Below, piece after piece: positions 1 to 9,276 of a DNA stretch of 64,000 nt. The notes below the pieces were generated by a model. It was not told where the DNA came from. It worked only from the letters and a program-made list of their open reading frames with translations, and searched no databases. A program made the position numbers and the translations under genes. How positions within the stretch are numbered: position 1 is the first letter of the stretch; each line of letters starts with the position of its first letter. The stretch is from Aurantiochytrium sp. KH105 (Eukaryota > Sar > Bigyra > Thraustochytrida > Thraustochytriidae): contig BGKB01000018.1 of the NCBI GenBank assembly GCA_003116975.1, positions 496,001 through 560,000 of the forward strand. The letters are read 5' to 3'.

Positions 1-56
1 ACATGCCATTGAGGCCCGCCAAGCGCCACGACAGGCCATGCAGAATCACATAAACA

Positions 57-999
57 TCATGCGTCAGCGTGAGTTACATATCTATCGCCTTCCGCAGAGT
101 GAAAACGCGCATGGCAGTACTTAAATATGGAAGCCTGACATCCCGTGCACTTTTGCGTCTTGTGAGGCTCTCTAGCATGCTCGCTCGGGTCTTGGCCATG
201 CTCGCACTTGACGCAGCGCACGATGCATTTGCGGCCTTTGGCCAGCAAGGTTTGCATGTGCGCTCCTTCTGTGCGGTTCGCCATGATGCCTGGGAGGCGC
301 TTGCTCCTGTCGTCCGATGACCTCGTATTTGGGACCTCCTCGCATGGTTCCCCGGCTTCCGCAGTTCCATCCTCCTGGCAGACGTCGCCTCCTTCTCCAA
401 ACAACGCACTCAGACTCTGAGCAGGATCACTCAAGTTGATGCGCAGAGCCACCAGGAAGTCCTCGAATGAGATTTGCTTCTTTAGCGACGCCCAGGACTC
501 CCAAGAGTTACATTGGCTCAATTTGTCTTGAAGGTTCGTCAGCTGGTACGCACGGAAGCAGTTGTAGAAGATGTACTCAAGCCAGGCCAAGATGATGATC
601 GCATTCAGGCTCAGGCGGGCGGTCCGCCGCGCGCGACCTGCGAGCGTTTTCCGTACGGTGTCCACTACCCCCCATGGCATGGTTCCAGAACGAGCCCGCG
701 ATGGGGAGGATCCGTTCGGCCGGTGGAGGGGTTCCATTTGCGATGACGTCGTCGTTATGCCAACGCCAGAGCTGCAGATACTGCTCCACGGTATGGTGAT
801 CTCGTGCAAAACCGAGGGGCTTGCTGTAGTCCTCGACGATGTGCGGAGCGGGCTCGCCAGTGCCGATGTAGATGAATCTCAGGTCCTCGTGACAAGCGCA
901 GAGAAGTAGCGCCTCCAGGCCCGGCGCTCCAATGCCGAGAATCTGACGACCACAATCTGCATGATGTAGAAAGGGTCCGCATATACCAAAAGGGGGCAC
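57..999 (-). pseudogene. piggyBac-like DNA transposase relic, C-terminal half
   Basis: Two minus-strand frames overlap here and look like one decayed transposase. The 57-809 frame has a stretch starting WGVVDTVRK and running to a Tyr/Asn-rich helix (YIFYNCFRAYQ), which resembles the piggyBac MGGVD...NAY region. It then has FEDFLVALRINL and a Cys/His-rich tail with CVKC, CTGC and a final H spaced like the piggyBac C-terminal zinc-binding domain. The 577-999 frame carries the sequence leading up to AMGG. The join lies at a run of six C at 668-673, so a one-base indel there would account for the break; a sequencing error is also possible. The catalytic Asp residues cannot be placed, and the expected spacing of a full piggyBac catalytic domain is not met, so this is partial or internally deleted. 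The family assignment rests on the tail and the MGGVD-like segment only. A different cut-and-paste family is the main alternative. Confidence 0.42.
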
Positions 1000-1559
1000 G
1001 GCACGTAGGGACTCGAAGATTCAAGAACCGTGCCCCATCAGCTTGATTGTGGGATACTCGTCATTCTGGTACTCGTAATCATTCATGTCTTGCTCATCAC
1101 CAGAGCCCTCGTCAATCTCATGTTCGCGCGTTCCAACTCCTCCTCTGCGTCTGGTTTGTCGTTGACCTTCAGCGCTGCGAGGAGCTCGGCCTCATCATCG
1201 ACCATCGCGCCATTTGCAACTTCGCGCTTCGGGCCACTGCGTGCTACGGGTTACTGCACGAAGGACAAGGGCGCAGGAGCAGCCACGGCACGTCCGCAGG
1301 GCGCAGCTCGCGCCGACGCGCGACGAGGGCTCGCTTACTCGCTGCAGCGTCGCAGCTTGAACTAGGCTTGCGAGTCTAACGACCGTGGTTAGCTGCGAGC
1401 AGCCTGCGCGAGCAGCTGTAGCGCCACGACCACCGGAGGAATGTCCGTGCAACTTTGCAAGGAGGAGTGGGGGCAATGTGGAGACCACGTCGCCAAATCG
1501 CAAGAATAAAGGAGACCCCGAAGGTATTTAAAGTAGGTTTTGTTTGGTCAACCGGAAAT

Positions 1560-1582
1560 TTCGGGTAGTGGGACTACCCGAA
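1560..1582. repeat. Inverted repeat, 10-bp arms (TTCGGGTAGT)
   Basis: The arms TTCGGGTAGT and ACTACCCGAA are perfect reverse complements separated by GGG. The same core, GGGTAGT, recurs in a second palindrome 33 bases downstream. A hairpin, a dimeric protein-binding site or the remnant of transposon termini would all fit. Confidence 0.75.
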
Positions 1583-1615
1583 CCTGCCGCCCATCGGGGA
1601 AAATGATTTGCCGAG

Positions 1616-1644
1616 AATTTCGGGTAGTGCCACTACCCGAAATT
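1616..1644. repeat. Near-perfect palindrome, 14-bp arms (AATTTCGGGTAGTG)
   Basis: The arms AATTTCGGGTAGTG and CACTACCCGAAATT are perfect reverse complements around one central C. It shares TTCGGGTAGT with the inverted repeat at 1560-1582, so the two form a pair, possibly a duplicated site or the ends of a very small miniature element of about 85 bases. Confidence 0.8.
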
Positions 1645-2560
1645 TAGCCAGGGTTATGAACGACTTCATCGAATTATAATTGTATTCCGTACCAAAGTGT
1701 CAAGAAAACTATCACGGTATGAAGTTTGTTGCTGATGTACGAGCAATTGGGACACCCAGGAAGGCGAAGACAAAGGTATTCAGCATTGCCGACTTGTGAA
1801 TACGTTGTAGAAATGTGGCCCTGGTGGCTTGCACAAGTACTGCTACGGAGTCATCGAGTGAGCTTGCATCAAAGCTCGTGGGCGCATCGCGGTTGCTCTC
1901 AAGTACACTTTTACTTGCATACACGAGAAGTGCGGTGGCAGCGTAAGTGAGAGAGATGCATGAGATCCGAACCTTTCTTCACAAACCCAGAGCAGAGCTC
2001 AGAAGATAAATACTCCTTCCAGTGCCAATGCCCTGCGGGGCGGAAGACCCCGCGATCTGAAGGGCGTTTTGTCCGAGCTGCAAGGAACCAGGGAGTTAAC
2101 AGTTATGCTCGAAATGGAGCGGTACAAATCAGGGCGCGCGCCTGCTAGATCGTGCAAAAATGAACTTGAGAAATTGGCGCTGCGTCGATTGTGAACATGA
2201 ATTCGGTCGAAAGATGGCAGGAGAATTGTATTGCAATGGTGCTCTCGTTGCACGACATAAGAGAGGGCATGCTCTTGCCACGGTTGTCTGTCATCGCTCC
2301 GAGCCAGTCTTCACGTATCCCGAGCCTTGCGTAGACCATGCGGCTGACCGACCATGGACTCCGCCTCTCGCCGGCGAATTCGATTTCGTTCGATCAGAAC
2401 GCGAAGGTAAGCACGGACGATTGATTGGTCGCAGCGACGGCCCGGTCGACCGTTTCGCCGCTTCCGCCAGGCCGGTATGACCGTCTACAGGGCATGCCAG
2501 TGGCCACTTTAAGGTGTGTGAAAGCGCGCGTCTTTTGCACTCGCAGTCGCTAGCAATGAA

Positions 2561-3647
2561 GTGTCTCTTTCCAGCCCCAACGTTGCTGCAGCACGGAAGG
2601 AAGGACCAGTCGTTCGCCAGCCGCAGCTGCAGCTGCAGCTAAGCGTCCTGACCGAGTGTCGCGCAGGATGGCCCGAGCTCTTCCGCGTCGGTTTTGATGC
2701 TGCTGCTGTTTCTGCTGCTGCAGCAGCAGCATTACTCTCAGATTGCCCCTCCGCCGTGCTGCGTCCGCCAGCGCCGCCGCTCCTTCTCTTGGCTGGCGGC
2801 GACAGCGGTTCTCCTCGCGCCGTGCCGAACTGTGCTGGACTGTCTTTCTCCAAGCCGTGCTCGCGTTGGTCCCCTGCTCCCCGCAGCACCTCCCACTGCG
2901 GTGCACCTTCACGACCCCATCTTATCGCCTCCCAATGTAAACCCCTCCCGCAGCTGCAGCCGCCGGCCAACCCCCTCTCTCTTTGGCCTCTGCAACCAAC
3001 CAACTCCAACATGCAACTCCCACCTCACCGCAAAGAGGAAAGAAAGGGAGGGACCGCGCGGTCCCCATTCTTTTCTTGCTGGCCTGGTGGCTGGCTGCCA
3101 GCCCGCCTGCCTGTCTGCCTCCGCCTTCACGTTCCTGCCGGCCCCGCCTCCTCCCGCCTCCGCCTCGGTCTGCCTCGCGCGCGCGCGCCCGCCCCTGCTC
3201 TGCGCGCGCGGGGCGGCGGCGTCCACCCGGCCTGATGGGCGCCCCGTCCGTCGCGCCCATCCATCACGCACAGATCAAAGAGATCGCGCCGTCTCTCCTC
3301 TCGCTCTCCTCTCCTCTCCTCTCCTCTCCTCTCCTCTCCTCGCGCGCTCTCCTCGTCCTCGCGCCGCTCCTCGCGCTCGCCTCGCGCGGCCGCGGCGCAG
3401 ACCGCCAACGCCGCGCCGAGACGCGCACGCCGCGGCCGGGGCGCGCGACGCAGCGGCAGCAGCGGCAGCAGCGGCAGCAGCACGGCGCAGCGCAGCAGCC
3501 GCTCGGGACGGCACGCGCGGTGTGTACGTACGTGTACGCGCCGCGCGCGTCCTGCCTGCCTGGCCTGCCTGGGGACGCGAGGGAGGACGCGGCAGACCTG
3601 CAACGGCGAGGACGACGGCGACGAGGGCGGGCGCGAGCGAGGGCAGC
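2561..3647. other. Low-complexity leader upstream of the FG-GAP receptor gene
   Basis: This stretch is GC- and pyrimidine-rich, with CTGCAG/CAGCAG-type runs, a CTCTC-type pentamer array and CGGCAG repeats near 3450-3485. The downstream reading frame stays open through it, but the implied protein is Pro/Arg/Ser-rich and low in complexity. A signal peptide starts at the ATG at 3648, so I treat this as promoter and 5' untranslated sequence. Confidence 0.55.
3297..3342. repeat. CTCTC pentanucleotide tandem array
   Basis: About eight to nine copies of a TCTCC-type pentamer lie some 300 bases before the proposed start at 3648. A pentamer array in the same relative position (CGCCA) precedes the gene at 11430. 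Confidence 0.85.
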
Positions 3648-6600
3648 ATGGCGGCGACGGGCGCCTCGCGCGGGGCGAGGGCCGCGAGGGCCGCGCTGGC
3701 GACGCTCCTCGTCTGGGCCGCGGCGGCGGCGACGAGGGCCGAGGCAGCGGCAGAGGCCGGCACGTGCGCAAGGCTCAACCGCTTCGACGGCGGCGAGGAC
3801 GACGCGCAGTGCGGAGCGTGCTTCCCGGAGCACGTGAGCGGGTCCGACGCCGGGCCATGCCGCCTCAGAGACTTTGGCCTCGTCCCGCGGATGGCGGAAG
3901 GGCCTGCGGTCGCGGATGATGACATTTTCAGCACTCGCTCCATCGCTCGCTTCGTCGACCTCAACAACGACGGCCTTCTCGACATGGTCGCTGCCACTTA
4001 TTCCTCCTCAAAGTTTTCCTATTATGAAAACGTCGGCACAGCCTCCATGCCCTCATTTGAGAAGACGACCAGTAACTCGCCCGTGCAAGACTTCCCGAAT
4101 AACATCAGGTTCGACGCTCAGGTTGCCTTCGGAGACTTCACCGCCGATGGCTTCCCTGACGCCATCGTCTTCAGTGCATCTACAGTCTCAGATCTTTCCT
4201 CAAGCGCAGACGATCAGAACAAGGTCTCTCTCTTTGTCTGGAGCGAAACCGAAGATAAGCTCGTCGAGGCGCCGAGTGCGGACATTCACCCTCTTCAGGA
4301 TCTCGACGGGTACAATATTCGCGCCATGCACTTGGTGGATCTCAACGGAGATGGAAAGCTCGACGTTCTCGCGGCTACCGGCGAAAACGAAGTCCTTCTT
4401 CTCGAGAATGCTGGCTCCAGCGAGTCCCCCACGTGGACCAAATCGACGCTTCAATTCGACGTCTCCGCGTTCAGCTCCAAAATCCAAGACATTGGCACAA
4501 GACCTCGGCAGCTTCCCACCGGAGACCGTGTTCAAGACATCCTCGTCACAGATTATTCCAACAACCTGTACGTACTCATGAACGAGGGCACTGCGGACGC
4601 CCCAGCCTTTGCGAAAGCAAGGACTGCGGATGGAGAAGTCTTTTCGCTCGTCGACGACTGGCCTGAAGACCCGGATGCGAACCTCAATCTTCTCGTGACA
4701 TTGATTGCATCTGTCAACCTCTTTGGTAAAGACACGGAGGATTTCGTGGTGGTGCAGGCCCAGACAACACCTCTGATCCGAGTTCTTACGCAAATCTCGA
4801 GAGAGGTATCGTGGACACTTGTGGACGGCGACGCTGACCCCTTTGCCAACCTCTCTGGTCTTGTCTACGTGGCACCTACTTTCTTCGACATGGATGGCGA
4901 TGGCGATCTTGACCTTATTGCCGGTCAGGCAACTCGTGCCTCCACCGGAGACATCTTTACGTTCAAGTACTTCCGCAACGACTGGCCGTCCGGGTTTGTG
5001 GAGCAAAGCAATGAGGCTGGAAACCCAATTGCCAACTTGACACTCGGTGAAGACATCTTCTACGAAGAAGGCGCACAAGCAAGCTTTTTCGTCAGCGAGA
5101 CGTCCAACGAAACATACATGGTGCTTTCCGACACAACCGAAAAATCCTCGCTTCTGTATAAGCGACAGGGCGAGACGTTTGTGAAGCTCGAGCAAATGGC
5201 GTTCCCTAAGTTCGGGATCAGCCTTGCGCGGAGTATCCAGTTCGTCAAGTTCAACACATCCGGACCACTGCAGGCCTATACCATCGGGACAGGAAATAGG
5301 CAGCACAATAACCTTCAGGTCAAAGCATACGAGTTCGTTAGCGAGGACGCCGATCCTATGTTCCGTGAGCTGGACGCGCCGGCTTTCGAGTTCACAGATG
5401 AGATCATGGACCAACTCGAGCCGCTTGTACGTGATGGCGGATCTTGGAACGTCAATGTTGGTCTTTACCCGACGCTGTCATTGGGTGACATGGACAACGA
5501 TGGCGACGTCGACGTGTTTTTCTCCGTCAACCCCAACTCGATCTTCATGTGGGAGAATCGAGGTACTCCTGAATCTCCCGACTTCAGCAATAGCTCATTC
5601 CTCACGGAGATTAGCCTTCCCAAAGAAGACGGGACGGATTGGTCAAGTGACGAACCCATGGTCGCTGTGGCCGACGTGGATGGTGATGGCGATCTAGACC
5701 TTGTCACTGTCGACCAAGGAGGATCCTATCTCTACTATGTCAGCACGCAGAGCGACTGCGCTTCTCAGACACCCGCCTCGCTGAACCGTGGCGAATGCGC
5801 CCAAGGCAGAGTCACCACGGAGGACGTCTTCACGGACGTCACAAACCAAAAGGAACTGGAGGATGCATCGTATTCCCCGGGTCTCTGGCTTTGCACTTCT
5901 AATTTTATCGGCAACTCCTGCGAACGCTGCGCTGTAGGCATGTACGGACCGGACTGCAGCCAGAGGTGCCCAAGTGGAACCACCACCAACGATACACTTG
6001 GCTGGGGCGTGTATCCGAACCTCGCAACCATCGAGGACTGCCAATGTTCAGGCGCATTGGTGCGCCAGGGGGGCGAGTGCACCTGCCCGCCAGGTTATGA
6101 GTTTAGCAATGCGAGTGGTACGGATGCCTGCGTCAAGTGCGGGCGTGGAACGTACAAGAGCGAATATGGCATGGGGTCGTGCGAAGCATGTCCTTATGGT
6201 GACTACTCTGACACCATGGAAATGCAGAATGGGAGCCGCAAGACGATCACGGGCGCCGACAGCGTCTCGCTTTGCTCGTGCTGGGCTACCTTCGATCTGG
6301 ATAACGAGACCAACACGTGCATGTGCCCGCCGGGCCAGTCACTTGATATTGATGCTCGACTTTGCCTTCCATGCGCTGTGGGATCATACAAGAGCTCTTT
6401 GGACCTTTCAGAGTCATGCGAGCCCTGCGCCGAAGGTCTTGAGACGTTTCAAGTGGGAAGCGCCGAGTGTGAAGATCCGTTGTGCGATCTCGGCCAAGAG
6501 CGAATCAACGGTGCATGCCAGGAATGCAAGATCGGAACCTATCGCGGCGAGACCGAGCGCTACTGCACCTCGTGCCCCTCGGAGAGATCTGACACGGATG

Positions 6601-8621
6601 CCGAAGGCAGCACTTCGATCGATGATTGTCTCGCACCTGTTGGTTCTTTTGTTCTCGACGAAAACACCACCGAATCATGCGCAGCGACCGACAAGCTCAG
6701 CGCTGGCGCTAACTGCACCGCAAAGGGTCTGACGGTTAAGACCTTGGTGATCAATGAGCACTTTTGGCGCATTGCTGAGACAAGCATCGACATCCGCGAG
6801 TGTCCCTCCAAGGTGTACTGCACGCCCAAGAGCGAGACGGAGGATCGCAGGAGGCTGCAGGACCTCGCTCCGGGTGACCAGTACTGCTCCGAGCATCACA
6901 CGGGCACGCTTTGCGCGAGCTGCGTGGAGGGCTATGCCAAGAACGAAGCTCTTCAGTGTACTGCGTGCAACGCTGCGCGCGTAAGCGCTGACAAAGCACG
7001 CTTGGCGTTGTGGATTCTTCTGGCCATTCTCATCACACTTGCGCCGGCCATTTATGTGTTCTTTGCCTCGGCCTCCGCCTCTGCTGCAGAGAAGAAGAAG
7101 AAGAAGAAAGCGAGCAGCTATTTGACAACGTGCTTTCTGCGGGCGTCCAGGGCCTTCAGTCGAGCTTTTAGCTCGTGCCCCGGGTCAGACTTTCTCAAAC
7201 GCTGGTGGCACGCGATGGACTACAAAAAGTTCATCTTTCTCAAGTTTGCGCAAATCGTGGTCGAAGTGAGCGCGATTGTGGGCATCATGGGCGGCGGTGG
7301 ATCCACGGCAGACTTCCTGCTGAACATGAATCTCGGCCAGCTGCTCAAGGTTTTTCCTTTGGGCTGTGTCACCACGGTCAATCTTTACACCACCATGCTC
7401 GTTTCGACGATTTGGCCGTTTTTAATGGCCTTCTTCATCACGTTGGTGGTCGTTGTTCGACGCGCAAGTGGTGGAGACGTCGATGCAGCGCAAAAGGTCG
7501 CAATTGGAGCTTTTACCGAGATTTTGGCATTTATTTACCCGGGCGTATCTTCCATGATTCTCTCTGTTTTTGTCCCAGATAGCGTGTACCGCACGGTCGA
7601 TGACGCCAATCCCTTTCGGCCACTCTTTCGCGACCCGTCCATCGACTACGACAGCGCTGGAAGCCAAGGCTGGCGCATTTACGCTGGCATTATGGTGGTC
7701 ATGTACCCGATTGGTGTGCTCTTGCTCTTCATTGTGGGCTTCATTCTTCGACACGGCTTTGACAGCAAACGGTCCATGCACGGCTTTTCCAAGCTTTTGG
7801 TGCAAGGTGTGACGCACCTCGAACGCCCGTACGAGGATCACTATGGATGGTACGCATGCTTGGAGCTCATTCGGCGTTTGATTTTGACTTCGGGTTTTCT
7901 GCTCGTGCAGGGAATCAGTTTCGATGACGCGGCAACTTTCTTTATCGCCTGCAACATCTTCTTCATCGTTACGCTCACTTTCACCTTGCCCTACAAGCTC
8001 AAGGACGACAACATCCTCGCAGGCCTTTCTCATCTTCTTCTCTGTGTTTTTGCGCTCTGCGTGCAACGCGAGGGGAAGATCCTTGTTGTTCGGCAAAGCA
8101 CGCAGCCATTCGTGGCCTACGTCATCGGATTTGAGGTCTTTTTCTTTATCGGGACATCGCTACACGAGGCCATCTATGGGCCCAAGGGGCAACGCGGAAC
8201 GCTACCGGTTAAAGACGATGATTCCCAATCTGAACCCACAAAGACGGAGCAAGCTATGGGAGGCGCAGCAAGTGGCCCCTCCTCTTCCCCAGGAGACCCC
8301 TTCTCGTCTCGGGAGATTCCGTCACGCGCGCCGCCAAACAGTCCAAGAGAGTCATCTCGCTTCGCCAAGCAGGTCGTGATCAATGATAAGTATGACGACG
8401 AGCATGATCTCGAGGCTGCCGAAGGCAATAAGGGCAACCAAATGTTACCAGAGACCTTGTCCATCATCAAGGCATCCGAGCTGAACGAGGACCAGAGCGA
8501 GGTACCTCAAGGGAATCGGCCTTTGAGCTTTGCTGCCTCCACGCACTCTATGAATTGCCTTTCGGACGACCAAGACAGCGATTCTGCACCTGGGGGTTCT
8601 GCCTCCATCACACATGTTTAA
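3648..8621 (+). CDS. FG-GAP/VCBS, ephrin-receptor-like Cys-rich, polytopic membrane protein
   Basis: A predicted 1657-residue surface receptor or channel-like protein. I chose the ATG at 3648 because it opens a clear signal peptide (residues about 1-35, core ALATLLVW then Ala-rich). At least six FG-GAP/VCBS-type calcium-loop motifs follow, for example DLNNDGLLD (about 104), DLNGDGKLD (about 231), DMDGDGDLD (about 414), DMDNDGDVD (about 614) and DVDGDGDLD (about 676), consistent with an extracellular beta-propeller. Residues about 700-1110 are Cys-rich, with EGF-like and GCC2/GCC3 ephrin-receptor-like units (CGRGTYKS, CAVGSYKS, CKIGTYRG). About nine hydrophobic segments lie between 1116 and 1510, the first followed by a Lys run. 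A Ser/Glu/Asp-rich tail of about 140 residues is probably cytoplasmic. The membrane part vaguely resembles TRP-like proteins of protists, but I cannot identify a pore or selectivity filter. No intron is evident. Confidence 0.85.
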   Translation: MAATGASRGARAARAALATLLVWAAAAATRAEAAAEAGTCARLNRFDGGEDDAQCGACFPEHVSGSDAGPCRLRDFGLVPRMAEGPAVADDDIFSTRSIARFVDLNNDGLLDMVAATYSSSKFSYYENVGTASMPSFEKTTSNSPVQDFPNNIRFDAQVAFGDFTADGFPDAIVFSASTVSDLSSSADDQNKVSLFVWSETEDKLVEAPSADIHPLQDLDGYNIRAMHLVDLNGDGKLDVLAATGENEVLLLENAGSSESPTWTKSTLQFDVSAFSSKIQDIGTRPRQLPTGDRVQDILVTDYSNNLYVLMNEGTADAPAFAKARTADGEVFSLVDDWPEDPDANLNLLVTLIASVNLFGKDTEDFVVVQAQTTPLIRVLTQISREVSWTLVDGDADPFANLSGLVYVAPTFFDMDGDGDLDLIAGQATRASTGDIFTFKYFRNDWPSGFVEQSNEAGNPIANLTLGEDIFYEEGAQASFFVSETSNETYMVLSDTTEKSSLLYKRQGETFVKLEQMAFPKFGISLARSIQFVKFNTSGPLQAYTIGTGNRQHNNLQVKAYEFVSEDADPMFRELDAPAFEFTDEIMDQLEPLVRDGGSWNVNVGLYPTLSLGDMDNDGDVDVFFSVNPNSIFMWENRGTPESPDFSNSSFLTEISLPKEDGTDWSSDEPMVAVADVDGDGDLDLVTVDQGGSYLYYVSTQSDCASQTPASLNRGECAQGRVTTEDVFTDVTNQKELEDASYSPGLWLCTSNFIGNSCERCAVGMYGPDCSQRCPSGTTTNDTLGWGVYPNLATIEDCQCSGALVRQGGECTCPPGYEFSNASGTDACVKCGRGTYKSEYGMGSCEACPYGDYSDTMEMQNGSRKTITGADSVSLCSCWATFDLDNETNTCMCPPGQSLDIDARLCLPCAVGSYKSSLDLSESCEPCAEGLETFQVGSAECEDPLCDLGQERINGACQECKIGTYRGETERYCTSCPSERSDTDAEGSTSIDDCLAPVGSFVLDENTTESCAATDKLSAGANCTAKGLTVKTLVINEHFWRIAETSIDIRECPSKVYCTPKSETEDRRRLQDLAPGDQYCSEHHTGTLCASCVEGYAKNEALQCTACNAARVSADKARLALWILLAILITLAPAIYVFFASASASAAEKKKKKKASSYLTTCFLRASRAFSRAFSSCPGSDFLKRWWHAMDYKKFIFLKFAQIVVEVSAIVGIMGGGGSTADFLLNMNLGQLLKVFPLGCVTTVNLYTTMLVSTIWPFLMAFFITLVVVVRRASGGDVDAAQKVAIGAFTEILAFIYPGVSSMILSVFVPDSVYRTVDDANPFRPLFRDPSIDYDSAGSQGWRIYAGIMVVMYPIGVLLLFIVGFILRHGFDSKRSMHGFSKLLVQGVTHLERPYEDHYGWYACLELIRRLILTSGFLLVQGISFDDAATFFIACNIFFIVTLTFTLPYKLKDDNILAGLSHLLLCVFALCVQREGKILVVRQSTQPFVAYVIGFEVFFFIGTSLHEAIYGPKGQRGTLPVKDDDSQSEPTKTEQAMGGAASGPSSSPGDPFSSREIPSRAPPNSPRESSRFAKQVVINDKYDDEHDLEAAEGNKGNQMLPETLSIIKASELNEDQSEVPQGNRPLSFAASTHSMNCLSDDQDSDSAPGGSASITHV

Positions 8622-9276
8622 AGCTCATGAAGCAATTTCTTTCCTCTATATTCTTCATTTGTTTGCGTGTCACGTGCCGGCGATACTCGATGGTGTTTCT
8701 TTGACAACCTACAGATAATGGAAGTTGTTAAACGTGCGCTTTGAAAGTGCAAACGCGGCGCGGAGCAATTCCCTTTTCGCCAGAATGTAGCAGAGGTAAA
8801 GTGCCCGACGCATTTCATCCTCAAAGTAAATTTTCGCCCTTCAAAGACTCTCCACATCTCATGGCAAGTCCTCGATGAGTGCACAGTGCCAGGTCGTTCT
8901 CGCGCGTACCGTCGTCTCCACCCATCATTAGCAAGAGAAACCGCTCGCGTGCATCAGCCCTCCGAAGCTGAGACCTGCGCGCACACACCTTTTTATGGTC
9001 TGATCAGGCGTCCTCACGCGCACCCAGGTGTGCAAAGTTGTGCCGAATTCCGGCCGTTCGATGAAGATGGTCGGCGCATCCAGAGCGCCACGGACGGCCT
9101 GAATGGAGCTGGCTATGACCGACGACTGCGCTGGTGCTCGTGCTAGTTTAGCTGGCCACAAAGCGATGGCAAACCCATTCTCATCCGCGACTTGCAGACA
9201 TCCACAGAGGTAGGCCGTCCGCTGCCGCTTGGGACACTGGCCGCGCGTGCCGATGCAGACGCCCTGTCAGCCCGCC
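8622..9276. other. Intergenic: 3' end of receptor gene and promoter of PH-ankyrin gene
   Basis: This spacer lies between two genes on the same strand and is less GC-rich than either. Short open frames on both strands show no domain-like sequence. No motif, repeat or RNA gene stands out. Confidence 0.5.

Larger units (their letters stand above)
1025..2560. other. Gene-poor spacer
   Basis: No frame in this stretch has domain-like sequence. The open frames are short, mutually overlapping and of mixed composition. Base composition is lower in GC and less biased than in the neighbouring genes. Apart from the two inverted repeats at 1560-1582 and 1616-1644 I see no gene, RNA or element here. Its position beside a decayed transposase suggests old transposon-derived sequence, but that is inference. 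Confidence 0.5.

Noticed and set aside
2694-3647. N-terminal extension of the receptor frame by 318 codons
   Set aside because: The extension is Pro/Arg/Ser-rich and includes the translated pentamer array, and a good signal peptide begins at 3648.
4200-5414. A 404-codon minus-strand frame inside the FG-GAP receptor gene
   Set aside because: It is antisense to repeated DxDGDG motifs of the real gene, and shows no domain-like sequence.
9229-9252. Earlier start for the PH-ankyrin gene
   Set aside because: The codon at 9229 is TTG; the first ATGs in frame are at 9253 and 9277, the latter in better context.
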